The notes below the pieces were generated by a model. That model was not told where the DNA came from. It ran no database searches and saw only the letters and a program-made list of their open reading frames with translations. A program made the translations under genes and the position numbers. Below are positions 44,266 through 53,656 of a stretch of 64,000 nt of DNA, piece after piece (position 1 is the first letter of the stretch; each line of letters begins with the position of its first letter). The stretch is taken from assembly GCA_019637155.1 (NCBI GenBank), contig JAHBWE010000008.1, forward strand, positions 310,001 to 374,000, read 5' to 3'. The DNA is from Labilithrix sp. (lineage in GTDB: Bacteria > Myxococcota_A > Polyangia > Polyangiales > Polyangiaceae).

Positions 44266-46061
44266 GCAAGCGCCAGGAGCGCCCGCAGGCGGTCGGGACC
44301 GGCACCGCGCCCCTCCTCTACTGGCTCGCCGTCGTGTCCGGCCTCGCCGGCCTCACGATGCTGCGGCTCGACGACGTCGACAAGGTCGTCCCGATCTGGT
44401 TCGGCAGCATCGTCGGCGTCGCGCTCGGACAGCTGCTCGGCGTCCTCCGCGTCCGCATGTGGACGATCATCGTCGCGATCCTCGCGATGTGCTGGTTCCT
44501 CGGGCCGGGCGTCTACTTCACCCTCGTCGCGCTCTTCGGCCCGGGAACGCCCCCCGAGATCGCGTTCATGGCGCTCTTGCCGGCGTTCGTCTGCGGGTAC
44601 GCCTCGCTCACCGAGCGCGGCGGCCTCCTCGCGTTCTGGTTCCCGGCGATGCTGTGGATGCTCGTCATCCTCGAAGGCGAGGCGCCGGGCTCGTTCGCGC
44701 CGCGCGGCTCGCTCCCGCTCGTCCTCGGGCTCGCCGCGCTCTTCATCGCGTTCCTCCGCGCGCGCGAGTCGCGCCGGGTCGCGCTCTGGAAGACGTACGG
44801 CACGGTCGGCCTCGCGACGCCGGCGCCGCGGATGGTGCTCCGCGCGTCGCCCGCGCGCGGCGTGGCGCAGCTCGCGTGGACCGCGCTCATCGGCGGCGGC
44901 GCGCTCCTCCTCACCGCCTGGATCGCGCCGAAGCTCTGGGAGAAGGACAAGGAGCTCCATCGCCGCGCGGTCATCGCCGCGAGCGCGCCGCTCCCCGCCC
45001 CGCGTCGCGGCGACGACGGCCTGCCGTGCTGCCCCGACGATCACGTCGCGGAGTCGTCGAAGATCCGCGAGTACATGCCGCTCCGCAGCAGCCGCGAAGA
45101 GGCGCGGAAGCGGCGCCGCGACGAAGAGCTCGCGATGACGTGCTCGTACTGCGCGCCGCCTCCGACGAAGGAGCAGCTCTGGTACGCGGAGGGCCCCGGC
45201 GTCGGGATCCGCTCGATGGACGGCGCGGTGTACCGTGACGACGACTGGCTCCGCGCGGGCTACGGCCACGGGTACGGCGGGTACGACTACAGCGCGTCGA
45301 ACGCCTATGCGGCGGCGGTCGGCAACGACGGGTGGGTCGACCACTCGTACACGGGCATCCCGAGCGGCTACCCGCTGCCGAGCTACGCCCCGCCGCCGCG
45401 CGTCGAGGCGCCGCCTCCGCCTCCTCCCCGCGATCCGATCGTGGACGAGGCGGTGAAGTCGGCGAAGAAGAAGCCCGTCGTCGCGAAGAAGGCGCCGACT
45501 CCGACCGTGACGCCGGTCACGACGCCGGCGCCTCCGCCGCCGAAGCCCACCGTCGCCGCCACCCCGCCTCCTCCGCCGCCGCCGGTGCAGACCGCGACTC
45601 CGCCGCCGGCGCCCGAGCCGCAAGCGTCGGTCCCGGCGCCGCCGGACGCGCCGTTCCCGTGGGGCTGGCTCTTCCCGTTCATGGCGGGCGGGCTCGTGCT
45701 CCCGGTCGCGAGCCGCGTGACGCGCCGGGCGGTGACGCTCCGTCACCTCGCGCGGCCGTTCTGGAGGGAGTCGGTGGAGCAGCGCATCTCGAACCACTGG
45801 CAGCGGATGCTCGTCGGCCTCCGCGACGCGGGCATCCAGATGCGGAAGAACGAGCAGCCGGGCGCGTTCGCGACGCGCATCGGCATCCCCGGGATGAAGG
45901 AGTGCGCCGAGATCCTCGAGCGCGTCCGTCACGGCGTGCGGATCGAGGACGAGGACCTCGCCACGATGCACAAGAGCGCCGACGCCGCGGTCGCCGTGTC
46001 GCGGAGCCGCGCCGGGCTCGTCGGTCGTGTCGCCGCCTCCTTCCGCTGGCCGCTCGTTTGA
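44262..46061 (+). CDS. TgpA-like membrane protein lacking a visible transglutaminase core
   Basis: The 599-residue protein starts in the stop of the DUF58 gene. About seven spans fill residues 15-230, matching the DUF3488-type membrane half of TgpA. Then, where TgpA has its Cys-His-Asp transglutaminase domain, there is about 240 residues of Arg-, Tyr/Gly- and Pro-rich sequence (YGHGYGGYDYSASNAY, Pro runs) with two Cys pairs (LPCCPDD, CSYCAPP). One more span and a DUF4129-like end follow (RISNHWQRMLVGLRDAGI). The membrane order and operon fit TgpA; the catalytic part is missing or replaced, so activity is doubtful. Confidence 0.82.
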   Translation: MSKRQERPQAVGTGTAPLLYWLAVVSGLAGLTMLRLDDVDKVVPIWFGSIVGVALGQLLGVLRVRMWTIIVAILAMCWFLGPGVYFTLVALFGPGTPPEIAFMALLPAFVCGYASLTERGGLLAFWFPAMLWMLVILEGEAPGSFAPRGSLPLVLGLAALFIAFLRARESRRVALWKTYGTVGLATPAPRMVLRASPARGVAQLAWTALIGGGALLLTAWIAPKLWEKDKELHRRAVIAASAPLPAPRRGDDGLPCCPDDHVAESSKIREYMPLRSSREEARKRRRDEELAMTCSYCAPPPTKEQLWYAEGPGVGIRSMDGAVYRDDDWLRAGYGHGYGGYDYSASNAYAAAVGNDGWVDHSYTGIPSGYPLPSYAPPPRVEAPPPPPPRDPIVDEAVKSAKKKPVVAKKAPTPTVTPVTTPAPPPPKPTVAATPPPPPPPVQTATPPPAPEPQASVPAPPDAPFPWGWLFPFMAGGLVLPVASRVTRRAVTLRHLARPFWRESVEQRISNHWQRMLVGLRDAGIQMRKNEQPGAFATRIGIPGMKECAEILERVRHGVRIEDEDLATMHKSADAAVAVSRSRAGLVGRVAASFRWPLV

Positions 46062-46078
46062 TCTAGATCGCGTTCCCG

Positions 46079-47926
46079 ATGGGAACACATGCGTTTCAGG
46101 CCGAGGTTGGGCGGGTCCTGTCGCTCGTCATCAACTCGCTCTACTCGAACAAGGAGATCTTCCTCCGCGAGCTCGTCTCGAACGCGTCGGACGCGCTCGA
46201 CAAGCTCCGCTTCCGCGCGCTGACGGAGCCAGGCCTCCTCGAAGGAGAGCCGCAGCTCGTCATCCGCCTCCGCGCGGACAAGGACAATAAGGTCCTCGTC
46301 ATCGAGGACACCGGCGTCGGCATGACGGAGGCGGAGCTGGTCGAGAACCTCGGCACCGTCGCGCGCTCCGGCACGGCGGAGTTCCTCAAGAAGCTCGAAG
46401 AAGGAGCGAAGAAGGACGTCAACGTCATCGGCCAGTTCGGGGTCGGCTTCTACAGCGCGTACCTCGTCGCCGATCGGGTCGAGGTCGTCTCGCGCGCGGC
46501 GGGGACCGAAAAGGCCTGGAAGTGGACCTCCACCGGCAAGGACACCTTCGAGGTCGAGCCCGCCGAGAAGACGACCCGCGGCACGGAGCTCCATCTCCAC
46601 CTCAAAGACGAGCACGGGGAGATGCTCGAAGACTGGCGCCTCCGCGAGCTCGTCCAGCGCTATTCGGATTACGTCGCTTATCCGATCGAGCTGGAGGACA
46701 AAGACGGTAAACGCGAGACCATCAATCAGGGCCGCGCCCTCTGGCAGCGCCCGAAGTCCGAAATCACGGACGAGCAATACGAGGAGCTCTACAAGCACCT
46801 CACCCACGCCTGGGACAAGCCCGTCGCGCGCACGCACTTCCGAGTCGAGGGCACGCAGGAGTTCGTCGGCCTCTTCTGGCTGCCGCAAGATCCGCCCTTC
46901 GACCTCGACGATCCGCGCAAGCAGCACGGCGTCCGTCTCTTCGTGAAGCGCATCCTCGTGATGGAGGACTGCGAGGCGATCCTCCCGCAGTGGCTCCGCT
47001 TCATGCGCGGCCTCGTCGACTCGGACGATCTCCCGCTCAACGTGTCGCGCGAGCTCCTCCAGGAGTCCTCGTCGCTCCGCACGATCAAGAAGCAGGTGAC
47101 GAAGCGCGTGCTCGATCTCCTCGACGAGGTCGCGAAGGACAAGCCCGAGGACTACGCGAAGTTCTGGGAGTCGTTCGGCCGCATCCTGAAGGAGGGCCTC
47201 GCGGTCGATCCCGAATGGAAAGAGCGCGTCGCGAAGCTGACGCGCTGGCCCTCCACCCACGGCGCCGATCTCGTCTCCCTCGACGACTACGTCGGCCGGA
47301 TGAAGGAGGGCCAGGACGCGATCTACTGGGTCGCGGGCGAGTCGAAGGCCGCGCTCGAGGGCTCGCCCCACCTCGAGGCGCTCCGCGCGCGCGGCTACGA
47401 GGTGCTCCTCCTCACCGACGCGGTCGACACGTGGGCGGCGGAGGGCCTCCGCGAGCACGGCGGCAAGAAGCTCGTCAACGCGATGCGCGCCGACGTGAAG
47501 CTCCCCGACGACGAGGAGACGAAGAAGAAGACGGAGGAGGCCACGAAGGAGATCGAGCCGCTCGTCGCGGCGGCGAAGAAGCTCCTCGAGGGCAAGGTGA
47601 AGGAGGTCCTTGTCTCGAGCCGCCTCCGCGAATCGCCCGCGTGCCTCTCGCTCACCGGCGCCGCGATGCCGGCGCACCTCGAGAAGCTCCTCGCCCGCTC
47701 GGGGAAGGAGGTGCCGAAGGGCCAGCGCAGCTTCGAGCTCAACCCGACCCATCCGGCGGTGACGGCGCTCGCGGCCCTCGCCGCGAAGGACCCGAACGAT
47801 CCGAAGCTCGCCGACTGGGTCACGCTCCTCTACGAGCAGTCCCTCGTCGCCGAGGGCAGCCCGGTAGAGGACCCGAACGGCTTCGCCCGCCGCGTCACCG
47901 CGCTGCTGACGCAGGCGATCGGCTGA
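46079..47926 (+). CDS. htpG: Hsp90-family chaperone HtpG
   Basis: The 615-residue protein is of usual length for HtpG. The ATP-binding GHKL motifs are [21 protein letters not shown], with the invariant Asp-Asn helix split around residue 35, and [13 protein letters not shown] and [15 protein letters not shown]. The middle domain holds the catalytic Arg region ([15 protein letters not shown]), and the C-terminal dimerisation domain is present. It starts 17 nt after the TgpA-like stop, so it may be partly read from that operon. A sharp hairpin follows it. No classic heat-shock operator was seen upstream. Confidence 0.96.
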
Positions 47927-47951
47927 GCACGAGCGTCAGAACGGCAATCGC

Positions 47952-47970
47952 AGGACGCCATCGGCGTCCT
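47952..47970 (+). terminator. Hairpin after htpG
   Basis: A perfect 8-bp stem AGGACGCC/GGCGTCCT with an ATC loop lies 26 nt beyond the htpG stop. It is the best terminator candidate on this strand here, although no T-tract follows. Confidence 0.55.
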
Positions 47971-48062
47971 CGCCGACGATCCTTGGCTCGATTTGCTCGA
48001 TCGCTCGATCCATCGCTCAACGGGCGACTCGCCGGGCGGGCTCGCGCGCGTATGTTCTCGGC

Positions 48063-48758
48063 GTGGAACGGCATCTCGCGTGGGAAGGAACCTTCAACGT
48101 CCGCGACCTCGGCGGCCTCGGGCGCGTTCGGCGGGGCGCGCTCGTCCGCGGCGACTCGAGCGGTGGGCTCTCGGCGGCGGGGTGGGCGGCGCTCGAGGCG
48201 CACGGCGTCCGCACCGTCGTCGACCTCCGCAACGACGACGAATGCAGCGCGGACCTCGCGCGTCCGGCGAGCGTCGGGTACGTCCGGCTCCCGCTCGACG
48301 GCATGGACGACCGCGGCTTCTGGGACGTCTGGCAGAACGGACCGCAGTTCGGGACGCCGCTCTATTACCAACCTCACCTCGAGCACTTCCCCGAGCGGAG
48401 CGCCGCGGTCCTCCGCGCGATCGCGAACGCGCCGCCGGGCGGGGTGTTCTTCCACTGCGCGCGCGGCCGCGACCGCACCGGACAGATCGCGATGCTGGTC
48501 CTCGCGGTGCTCGGCGTATCCGCCGACGAGATCGCGGCGGACTACGTCGAGAGCTACGCGCGCGTGACCACGATGCAGTCCGCCCGCGGCGAGCCCGACG
48601 AAGGCAAGGCGCTCCGCGCACACATGACGACGCAAGGCACCGACGCACCGACCGTGCTCCGCCGCATCCTCGCGACCCTCGACGTCGAGGCCACACTGAA
48701 ACGCGGCGGCGCCACCGACGCCGACTTCACCACCCTCCGCACCCGCGCGCTCGGTTGA
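48063..48758 (+). CDS. Tyrosine/dual-specificity protein phosphatase
   Basis: The 231-residue product starts at GTG. The catalytic P-loop is HCARGRDRTGQ (CX5R with nucleophile Cys near residue 138) and an early segment NVRDLGGLGRV, typical of the Y_phosphatase3 family with an inhibitor-like N-terminus. These enzymes remove phosphate from Tyr (or lipids) in the cytosol. It sits between htpG and the convergent ureohydrolase gene, with only 3 nt between the stops. Confidence 0.93.
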   Translation: MERHLAWEGTFNVRDLGGLGRVRRGALVRGDSSGGLSAAGWAALEAHGVRTVVDLRNDDECSADLARPASVGYVRLPLDGMDDRGFWDVWQNGPQFGTPLYYQPHLEHFPERSAAVLRAIANAPPGGVFFHCARGRDRTGQIAMLVLAVLGVSADEIAADYVESYARVTTMQSARGEPDEGKALRAHMTTQGTDAPTVLRRILATLDVEATLKRGGATDADFTTLRTRALG

Positions 48759-48761
48759 CCC

Positions 48762-49814
48762 TCAGCTCCGTAGCTTCGCCTTGCCGTGGCTTGCGAGGGT
48801 GAAGGCGATGAGCTTGTAGAGGAGGCGGGCGCCGACGTTGCCGTCCCACTCGTCGTCCGCGTCGGCGAGGTTCGGCGCGACCTCGTTGAGATCGAAGCCG
48901 ACGATGCGCTTGTCCGCGCGCACGACCTCGCGGATGACCGCGATCGCCTCCGCGAGCTCGAGGCCGCCTGGGACCGGCGTGCCGGTGTGCGGGCAGTAGC
49001 GCGGATCGAGGCCGTCGATGTCGAACGAGATCCAGACGTGGTTCGGGAGCGCGGCCGCGATCTCGCGCGCGATCGGGCCGAACGGCTCGCCCTCCATCTT
49101 CCGCCGCGCGAGGTCGCGGTCGTAGAACACCTGCACGCGATCGCCCTGCGCCTCGCAGTAGGTGACCTCCGCCTCGCAGACGTCGCGGATGCCGACCTGC
49201 ACGAGCTTCTTCACCTCCGGCACGTCCTCGAGGACGTTGAACATGATCGACGCGTGCGAGTGGGTGAAGCCCTCGTAAGCCTCGCGCGTGTCGGAGTGCG
49301 CGTCGAAGTGGAGGACGCCGAAGTCCTTCTCGCGCTTCGCCAGCGCACGCAGCGCGCCCCACGGCACCGAGTGGTCGCCGCCCACGACGCCCACGATCTT
49401 CCCCTTCGCGAGGAGGTCCGCGACCTCCGCCTCGACGTGCGCGTTGACCTTCTTCGAGAGGCCGTTCACGAGCGCGAGCGCAGACTGCAGCTCCGCGTCG
49501 CCGGCGACGTCGCCGCCGGCCTCGATGACGCGCGCCGCCGCGGCCTTGCCCTCCTCGTTCCACGACACGACCTCAGCCGGGAGCGGCCGCATGAAGATGC
49601 CGTGCTCGTACGGCCGGTCGACATCGAGATCGAAGAGGTCGACCTGCGCGCTCGCCTCGAGGATGACGCGCGGCCCCTCCGCCGCACCTCCACCGTACGA
49701 GGTCGTCGCCTCCCACGGGACCGGGACGAGGACGACGAGCGCCTGCTCCTCCGTATGCGGGAGGCCAAAAATCCCAGCGCCCGGCCTCGCCGGCGCGTTT
49801 GGATCGAAAGACAT
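48762..49814 (-). CDS. Ureohydrolase (agmatinase/arginase family)
   Basis: The 350-residue enzyme has the di-manganese motifs GGDHSVPWG, LHFDAHSDTREA and SFDIDGLDPRYCPHTGTP in order. They hydrolyse agmatine, arginine or related guanidino compounds to urea and an amine. Substrate preference cannot be read; the family also includes guanidinobutyrase-type enzymes. The gene starts 85 nt from the divergent esterase gene. No other polyamine gene is nearby. Confidence 0.92.
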   Translation of the reverse strand: MSFDPNAPARPGAGIFGLPHTEEQALVVLVPVPWEATTSYGGGAAEGPRVILEASAQVDLFDLDVDRPYEHGIFMRPLPAEVVSWNEEGKAAAARVIEAGGDVAGDAELQSALALVNGLSKKVNAHVEAEVADLLAKGKIVGVVGGDHSVPWGALRALAKREKDFGVLHFDAHSDTREAYEGFTHSHASIMFNVLEDVPEVKKLVQVGIRDVCEAEVTYCEAQGDRVQVFYDRDLARRKMEGEPFGPIAREIAAALPNHVWISFDIDGLDPRYCPHTGTPVPGGLELAEAIAVIREVVRADKRIVGFDLNEVAPNLADADDEWDGNVGARLLYKLIAFTLASHGKAKLRS

Positions 49815-49898
49815 GGCGCGTCATTAGCACGCGAAGAACAGAATCGACGCTGCCGACTTTCCATCCGCCGAGCCCGCTCGATACGATTTCGCTCATCG

Positions 49899-51167
49899 AT
49901 GCTTGTTCAACATCGGGGGCTTTGCCCCCGATACCCCCGCCCCAGACACGGCCCTCGCGCTTCGCGCTCGGGGCGCTGCGCGGCCGCTTCTGGGGCCCTC
50001 GTCCTTGCCCTCGGTCTCGTGGTCTCGGTCTTCGTCGGCGGGTGCACGAAGAAGGAGACGTCGGCGCACGAGTCGGCGCACGCGGGCGCGAACATCGCCG
50101 CGAAGAGCGCGCAGCAGGTCGAGCCCGCCGCCGCGACGCCCGCCGAGGCGCAGCGCGCGGTCGCCGACGCCGGACCGCCGCCGCCGTCGACGCGCTTCGT
50201 CGGACGCTGGGTGAAAGAAGGCGCCGGCATGCGCTGCAGCTGGTCGGGCTGCTACGTGGTCGGCCGCTTCACCGGCACCGGCGTCTCCGCGCGCATCAAG
50301 GACGAAGGCTTCAACCTGCTCCAGGTCATCGTCGACGGCGAATTCAAGAAGGTGCTCCGCCTCGACAAGTCGAAGGGCGAGACGAGCTACGTCCTCGCCG
50401 AGGCGCTCCCCGACGGCGTCCACGAGGTCGCGATCCACAAGCGGACCGAGTCCAAGGTCGGCGAGCTCGTCTTCCACGGCTTCGAGCCGAAGGACGGGAA
50501 GATGGTCCCCGGCGCGCCGCCGCCGGAGCGGCGCATCGAGACGCTCGGCGACTCGATCACGACCGGCTACGGCAACGAGGGCCCCGGCGCCGCTTGCGGC
50601 TACGTGAACAGCGAGCAAAACGAATATCTGACGTACGGCGCGATCGCGGCGCGCAACCTGAATGCCGATCACTCCACCATCGCGTGGTCCGGCAAGACGC
50701 AATACGAGATGCGCGTCTACTTCGATAAATCCCTCCCCGGAACGCGCGAGACCGAGGGCCCCAAATGGGATTTTTCGCAATGGCAGCCCCACGTCGTCGT
50801 CCTCAACGTCGGGACGAACGACTTCGCCAACATCGACCCCGGCGAGGCGCGGTTCGTGCGCCAGTACCTGGAGCTCATGAAGACGGTGCGCGCCGCCTAT
50901 CCGCAGGCGTTCGTCGTCATCGCGCTCGGCTCGATGCTCAGCGACGTCTACCCCGAGAACCGGCGGAACCTCACCCAGGCGCGGAAGTACTTCAAGACGG
51001 TCGTCGCGAAGCTGAGAGAGTCGAGCGAGACCAACTTCGACTTCCTCGAGTTCCCTGAGCAGAGCCACACCGACGGCCTCGGCTGCGGGTTCCACCCCAG
51101 CCTCAAGACGCACAAGCTGATGGCCGATCGCCTGACCGCGTTCATCAAGGAGAAGGTCGGATGGTGA
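49899..51167 (+). CDS. CE2-like SGNH esterase lipoprotein
   Basis: The 422-residue precursor's only usable start is ATG 49899, giving a long Arg-rich lead before the signal peptide core (LVLALGLVVSVFVGGC, lipobox VGGC). Codons 5-12 form a perfect hairpin in the DNA. A beta-sandwich domain comes first (residues 75-205), then the SGNH hydrolase with LGDSITTGYG (nucleophile Ser), GTNDFANI and DGLGCGFHPS (Asp-His), the order of carbohydrate esterase family 2 acetyl esterases. The stop overlaps the start of the glycosidase gene, so the two act together, probably deacetylating then cutting a polysaccharide. Confidence 0.88.
   Translation: MLVQHRGLCPRYPRPRHGPRASRSGRCAAASGALVLALGLVVSVFVGGCTKKETSAHESAHAGANIAAKSAQQVEPAAATPAEAQRAVADAGPPPPSTRFVGRWVKEGAGMRCSWSGCYVVGRFTGTGVSARIKDEGFNLLQVIVDGEFKKVLRLDKSKGETSYVLAEALPDGVHEVAIHKRTESKVGELVFHGFEPKDGKMVPGAPPPERRIETLGDSITTGYGNEGPGAACGYVNSEQNEYLTYGAIAARNLNADHSTIAWSGKTQYEMRVYFDKSLPGTRETEGPKWDFSQWQPHVVVLNVGTNDFANIDPGEARFVRQYLELMKTVRAAYPQAFVVIALGSMLSDVYPENRRNLTQARKYFKTVVAKLRESSETNFDFLEFPEQSHTDGLGCGFHPSLKTHKLMADRLTAFIKEKVGW
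49912..49932 (+). promoter_or_regulatory. Perfect hairpin just inside the esterase start
   Basis: A 9-bp stem ATCGGGGGC/GCCCCCGAT with a TTT loop starts 13 nt after the ATG. A structure this stable at the start of a message could limit translation initiation; it may instead be a short repeat element that happens to lie in the leader. Confidence 0.4.
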
Positions 51168-52609
51168 GGCGCCTCTTCCCCGCCCTCCTCTTCCCCGCCG
51201 TCCTCCTCCTCGCCGCGTGCTCGTCGAAGAGCAAGGCCGAGGGGGCGCGCGACGCCGAGGCCGACGCCGCGACGACGGTCACCGTCGCGGTGGTCGACGC
51301 CGGCCCGCCGCCGGCGGAGGCGAAGGCGGCAGAGACGAAGCCCGACGCGCCTCCGGACGACGTCACCGCCTACGTGCGCGCCCACCTCCCGAAGGGCGGC
51401 AGCGTCCTCGCCGGCGATCCGCCGAAGATCACGCACGAGGTCCAGCCCGGCGACCACGCGCAGTCGCTCGCGAACGCGTACCTCGAGCTCACCGAGGTCT
51501 ACCGCGTCGAGGAGCTGACCGCGCTCCTCGCGAAGAAGCGCCTCGCGCCCGGCTCCACGATCGAGATCCCCTCCCCCATCCGCGCGGTCCCGCGCGATCC
51601 GAAGGAGGAGCGGCTCGGATGGCCCGAGGACAAGGTCCTCAAGGGCGTGTTCGTCACCGGCGCGTGGGCGAGCATCAAGTGGGCCGACACGGTCGACAAG
51701 GTCGCGGACCACGGACTCAACGCGATCGTCCTCGACGGCAAGGACTACGACGGCTACGTGAACTACCCGTCGAAGGCGAAGATCGCGGTCGAGAGCGGCG
51801 CGATCCGCGCGACGAACATCCCGAACCTCGTGCGCGCGGTCCGCTACGCGCACTGGCACGGCGTCCGCGTCATCTTCCGTATTCCGTGCTTCCACGACCC
51901 CTGGGCCGACAAGCACCTCCCCGACTCCCGACTATCCATCCGCTACACCCCGACCGGCAAACCGATTCACATCGACTGGATCGACCCCACCCTGCCGGAG
52001 GCGCAGGACTACGCGATCGAGATCGCGAAAGAGGGAATCGAGGCCGGCGTCGACGAGGTGCAGCTCGACTACGTCCGATTCCCGGTCCACGTCACGCAGA
52101 AGGTCGCGGTCCTCCCCGATCCGAGCGAGCGCTCGAAGATCATGCGCGACTTCGTCAAGCGCGTCGCCGCCGTCACGCACGCGGACGGCGTGAAGCTCTC
52201 GCTCGACTTCTTCGGCGTGACCGCGACCGGCATTCAGGAGGACATCGACAAGCTCGGACAGGACATTCCGACGGTGGCGCCGGAGGCGGACGCGATCAGC
52301 CTGATGAGCTATCCGTCCCACTACGGAAAAGGCTATTTGGGATTCTCGAACCCGGCCGATCACGTCGAGATCATCGGCATCGGCAACCGCGCCGCGCTCG
52401 AGAAGCTGAAGCCGACCGGCGCGAAGACGATCTTCCGCACCTGGCTCCAGGCGTTCCCGCAGGGCGTCACGCGCTACGACTCCGCCTACCTCCTCGGGCA
52501 GGCGAAGTCGGCGGAGACCTCCGGCGGCGTCGGCTGGCTGATGTGGAGCCCCGGCTGCCAGTACGATCAGGTCTGGATGGGCTGGCCGTCGATCAAGGCG
52601 AAGAAGTAG
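51161..52609 (+). CDS. DUF4015-type putative glycoside hydrolase lipoprotein with LysM-like region
   Basis: The 482-residue precursor overlaps the esterase by 7 nt. The lipobox is LLAAC. A Lys/Ala/Asp-rich linker is followed by a LysM-like stretch (ITHEVQPGDHAQSLANAYLE) that may bind peptidoglycan or a polysaccharide, and then the DUF4015 TIM-barrel domain: VKGVFVTGAWAS-type start (GVFVTGAWASIK), GVRVIFRIPCFHDPW, IHIDWIDPTLPEAQ and EVQLDYVRFPV, where acidic residues at strand ends are the likely catalytic ones. DUF4015 members are putative glycosidases of alpha-amylase-like fold. Pairs with the esterase. Confidence 0.88.
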   Translation: MVRRLFPALLFPAVLLLAACSSKSKAEGARDAEADAATTVTVAVVDAGPPPAEAKAAETKPDAPPDDVTAYVRAHLPKGGSVLAGDPPKITHEVQPGDHAQSLANAYLELTEVYRVEELTALLAKKRLAPGSTIEIPSPIRAVPRDPKEERLGWPEDKVLKGVFVTGAWASIKWADTVDKVADHGLNAIVLDGKDYDGYVNYPSKAKIAVESGAIRATNIPNLVRAVRYAHWHGVRVIFRIPCFHDPWADKHLPDSRLSIRYTPTGKPIHIDWIDPTLPEAQDYAIEIAKEGIEAGVDEVQLDYVRFPVHVTQKVAVLPDPSERSKIMRDFVKRVAAVTHADGVKLSLDFFGVTATGIQEDIDKLGQDIPTVAPEADAISLMSYPSHYGKGYLGFSNPADHVEIIGIGNRAALEKLKPTGAKTIFRTWLQAFPQGVTRYDSAYLLGQAKSAETSGGVGWLMWSPGCQYDQVWMGWPSIKAKK

Positions 52610-52625
52610 CCTCGATGAAGCGCCG

Positions 52626-53036
52626 ATGAAGCCGTGCGTCTTCTGCCGCATCCTCGCGGGCGAGCTCCCCGCGCACGTCGTGCTCGACGACGACGTCGTG
52701 CTCGCGTTCCTCGACACGACGCCGCTCTTCCACGGCCACGTGCTCGTCGTCCCGCGCGCGCACGTCGTCACGCTCCCGGAGCTCGAGGCCGGCGTCGTCG
52801 GTCCGTTCTTCGAGCGCGTGCAGCGCATCGCGCGCGCGATGCCGGGCGCGCTCGCGGCGGAGGGCACGTTCGTCGCGATGAACAACGCCGTGAGCCAGAG
52901 CGTCCCGCACCTGCACTGCCACGTCGTCCCGCGGACGAAGGGCGACGGCTTGAAGGGGTTCTTCTGGCCGCGGAAGAAGTACGCCGGCGACGAAGAGATG
53001 TCTGAAATCGCGGCCAAGCTCCGCGCGGCGCTCTGA
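52626..53036 (+). CDS. HIT-family hydrolase
   Basis: The 136-residue protein has the HIT motif HLHCHVVPR near residue 98 (HxHxHxx with catalytic middle His) and the N-terminal zinc-like pair CVFC. Such proteins split phosphoramidates or dinucleoside polyphosphates. A preceding ATG at 52615 opens a frame that stops after four codons, so it is not the start. It lies 16 nt after the glycosidase gene but is probably a housekeeping gene. Confidence 0.94.
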   Translation: MKPCVFCRILAGELPAHVVLDDDVVLAFLDTTPLFHGHVLVVPRAHVVTLPELEAGVVGPFFERVQRIARAMPGALAAEGTFVAMNNAVSQSVPHLHCHVVPRTKGDGLKGFFWPRKKYAGDEEMSEIAAKLRAAL

Positions 53037-53135
53037 GATTCCGCGCACTTGGCGCCATCGTTTCCGCGGAGGAAACGCGCCTTTCCCGCGCGCCGGCTGG
53101 CGCCGAACACCGGGCCGCGTCAAAAGCACCCCGCC

Positions 53136-53627
53136 ATGACGTTCCGCAGCTCCTTCCTCCTCGTCGCGATCCTCGCTCTCGCCGGCTGCAGCACCGCCGC
53201 CGAAGCCGAAGAGCCCACCGCGGCCGCCTCCGCCGACGCCGTCGTCTCGAACGACATCCTCGAGCGGACGATCCTCAAGGGGAAGGTCGCCGTCGGCGAG
53301 ACCTCGAAGGTCGCGTACGAGCCCGACCTCTACCGGCAGGCGCAGATCGACGGCGTGCCCTACCTCGCGTGGGAGATCGTCTCGCCGGCGAGCGCCTTCG
53401 ACACCGCGACGATCACGGTCGGCGTGGTCGGCGACTTCCCCGGCGATCCGGACGTCCTCGTCGTCGACGCCAGCTTCGCCGTCCTCGGCGAGGCGCGCGG
53501 CACCGCGACCGAGCTCGGCGACGAGGCGACGCTCACGATCGACGCGAGCAAGGGCGCGAAGTTCGTCCTCGTGCGCGACATGCACTGGGTCGCGCCGATG
53601 GAGTTCGACATCACCCTCGCGCGCTGA
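53136..53627 (+). CDS. Small beta-rich lipoprotein
   Basis: The 163-residue precursor starts at the ATG before the signal peptide; an upstream in-frame codon adds a non-signal lead. The lipobox is LAGC. The mature part is Ala/Asp/Val-rich with alternating strands (TATELGDEATLTIDASKGAK) and one conserved Trp segment (RDMHWVAPMEFDI). No family was recognised. It ends 29 nt before the convergent large Cys-rich lipoprotein gene. Confidence 0.78.
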   Translation: MTFRSSFLLVAILALAGCSTAAEAEEPTAAASADAVVSNDILERTILKGKVAVGETSKVAYEPDLYRQAQIDGVPYLAWEIVSPASAFDTATITVGVVGDFPGDPDVLVVDASFAVLGEARGTATELGDEATLTIDASKGAKFVLVRDMHWVAPMEFDITLAR

Positions 53628-53656
53628 GCGCGCCGGCCGTTGCTGCCGTCACGCCG

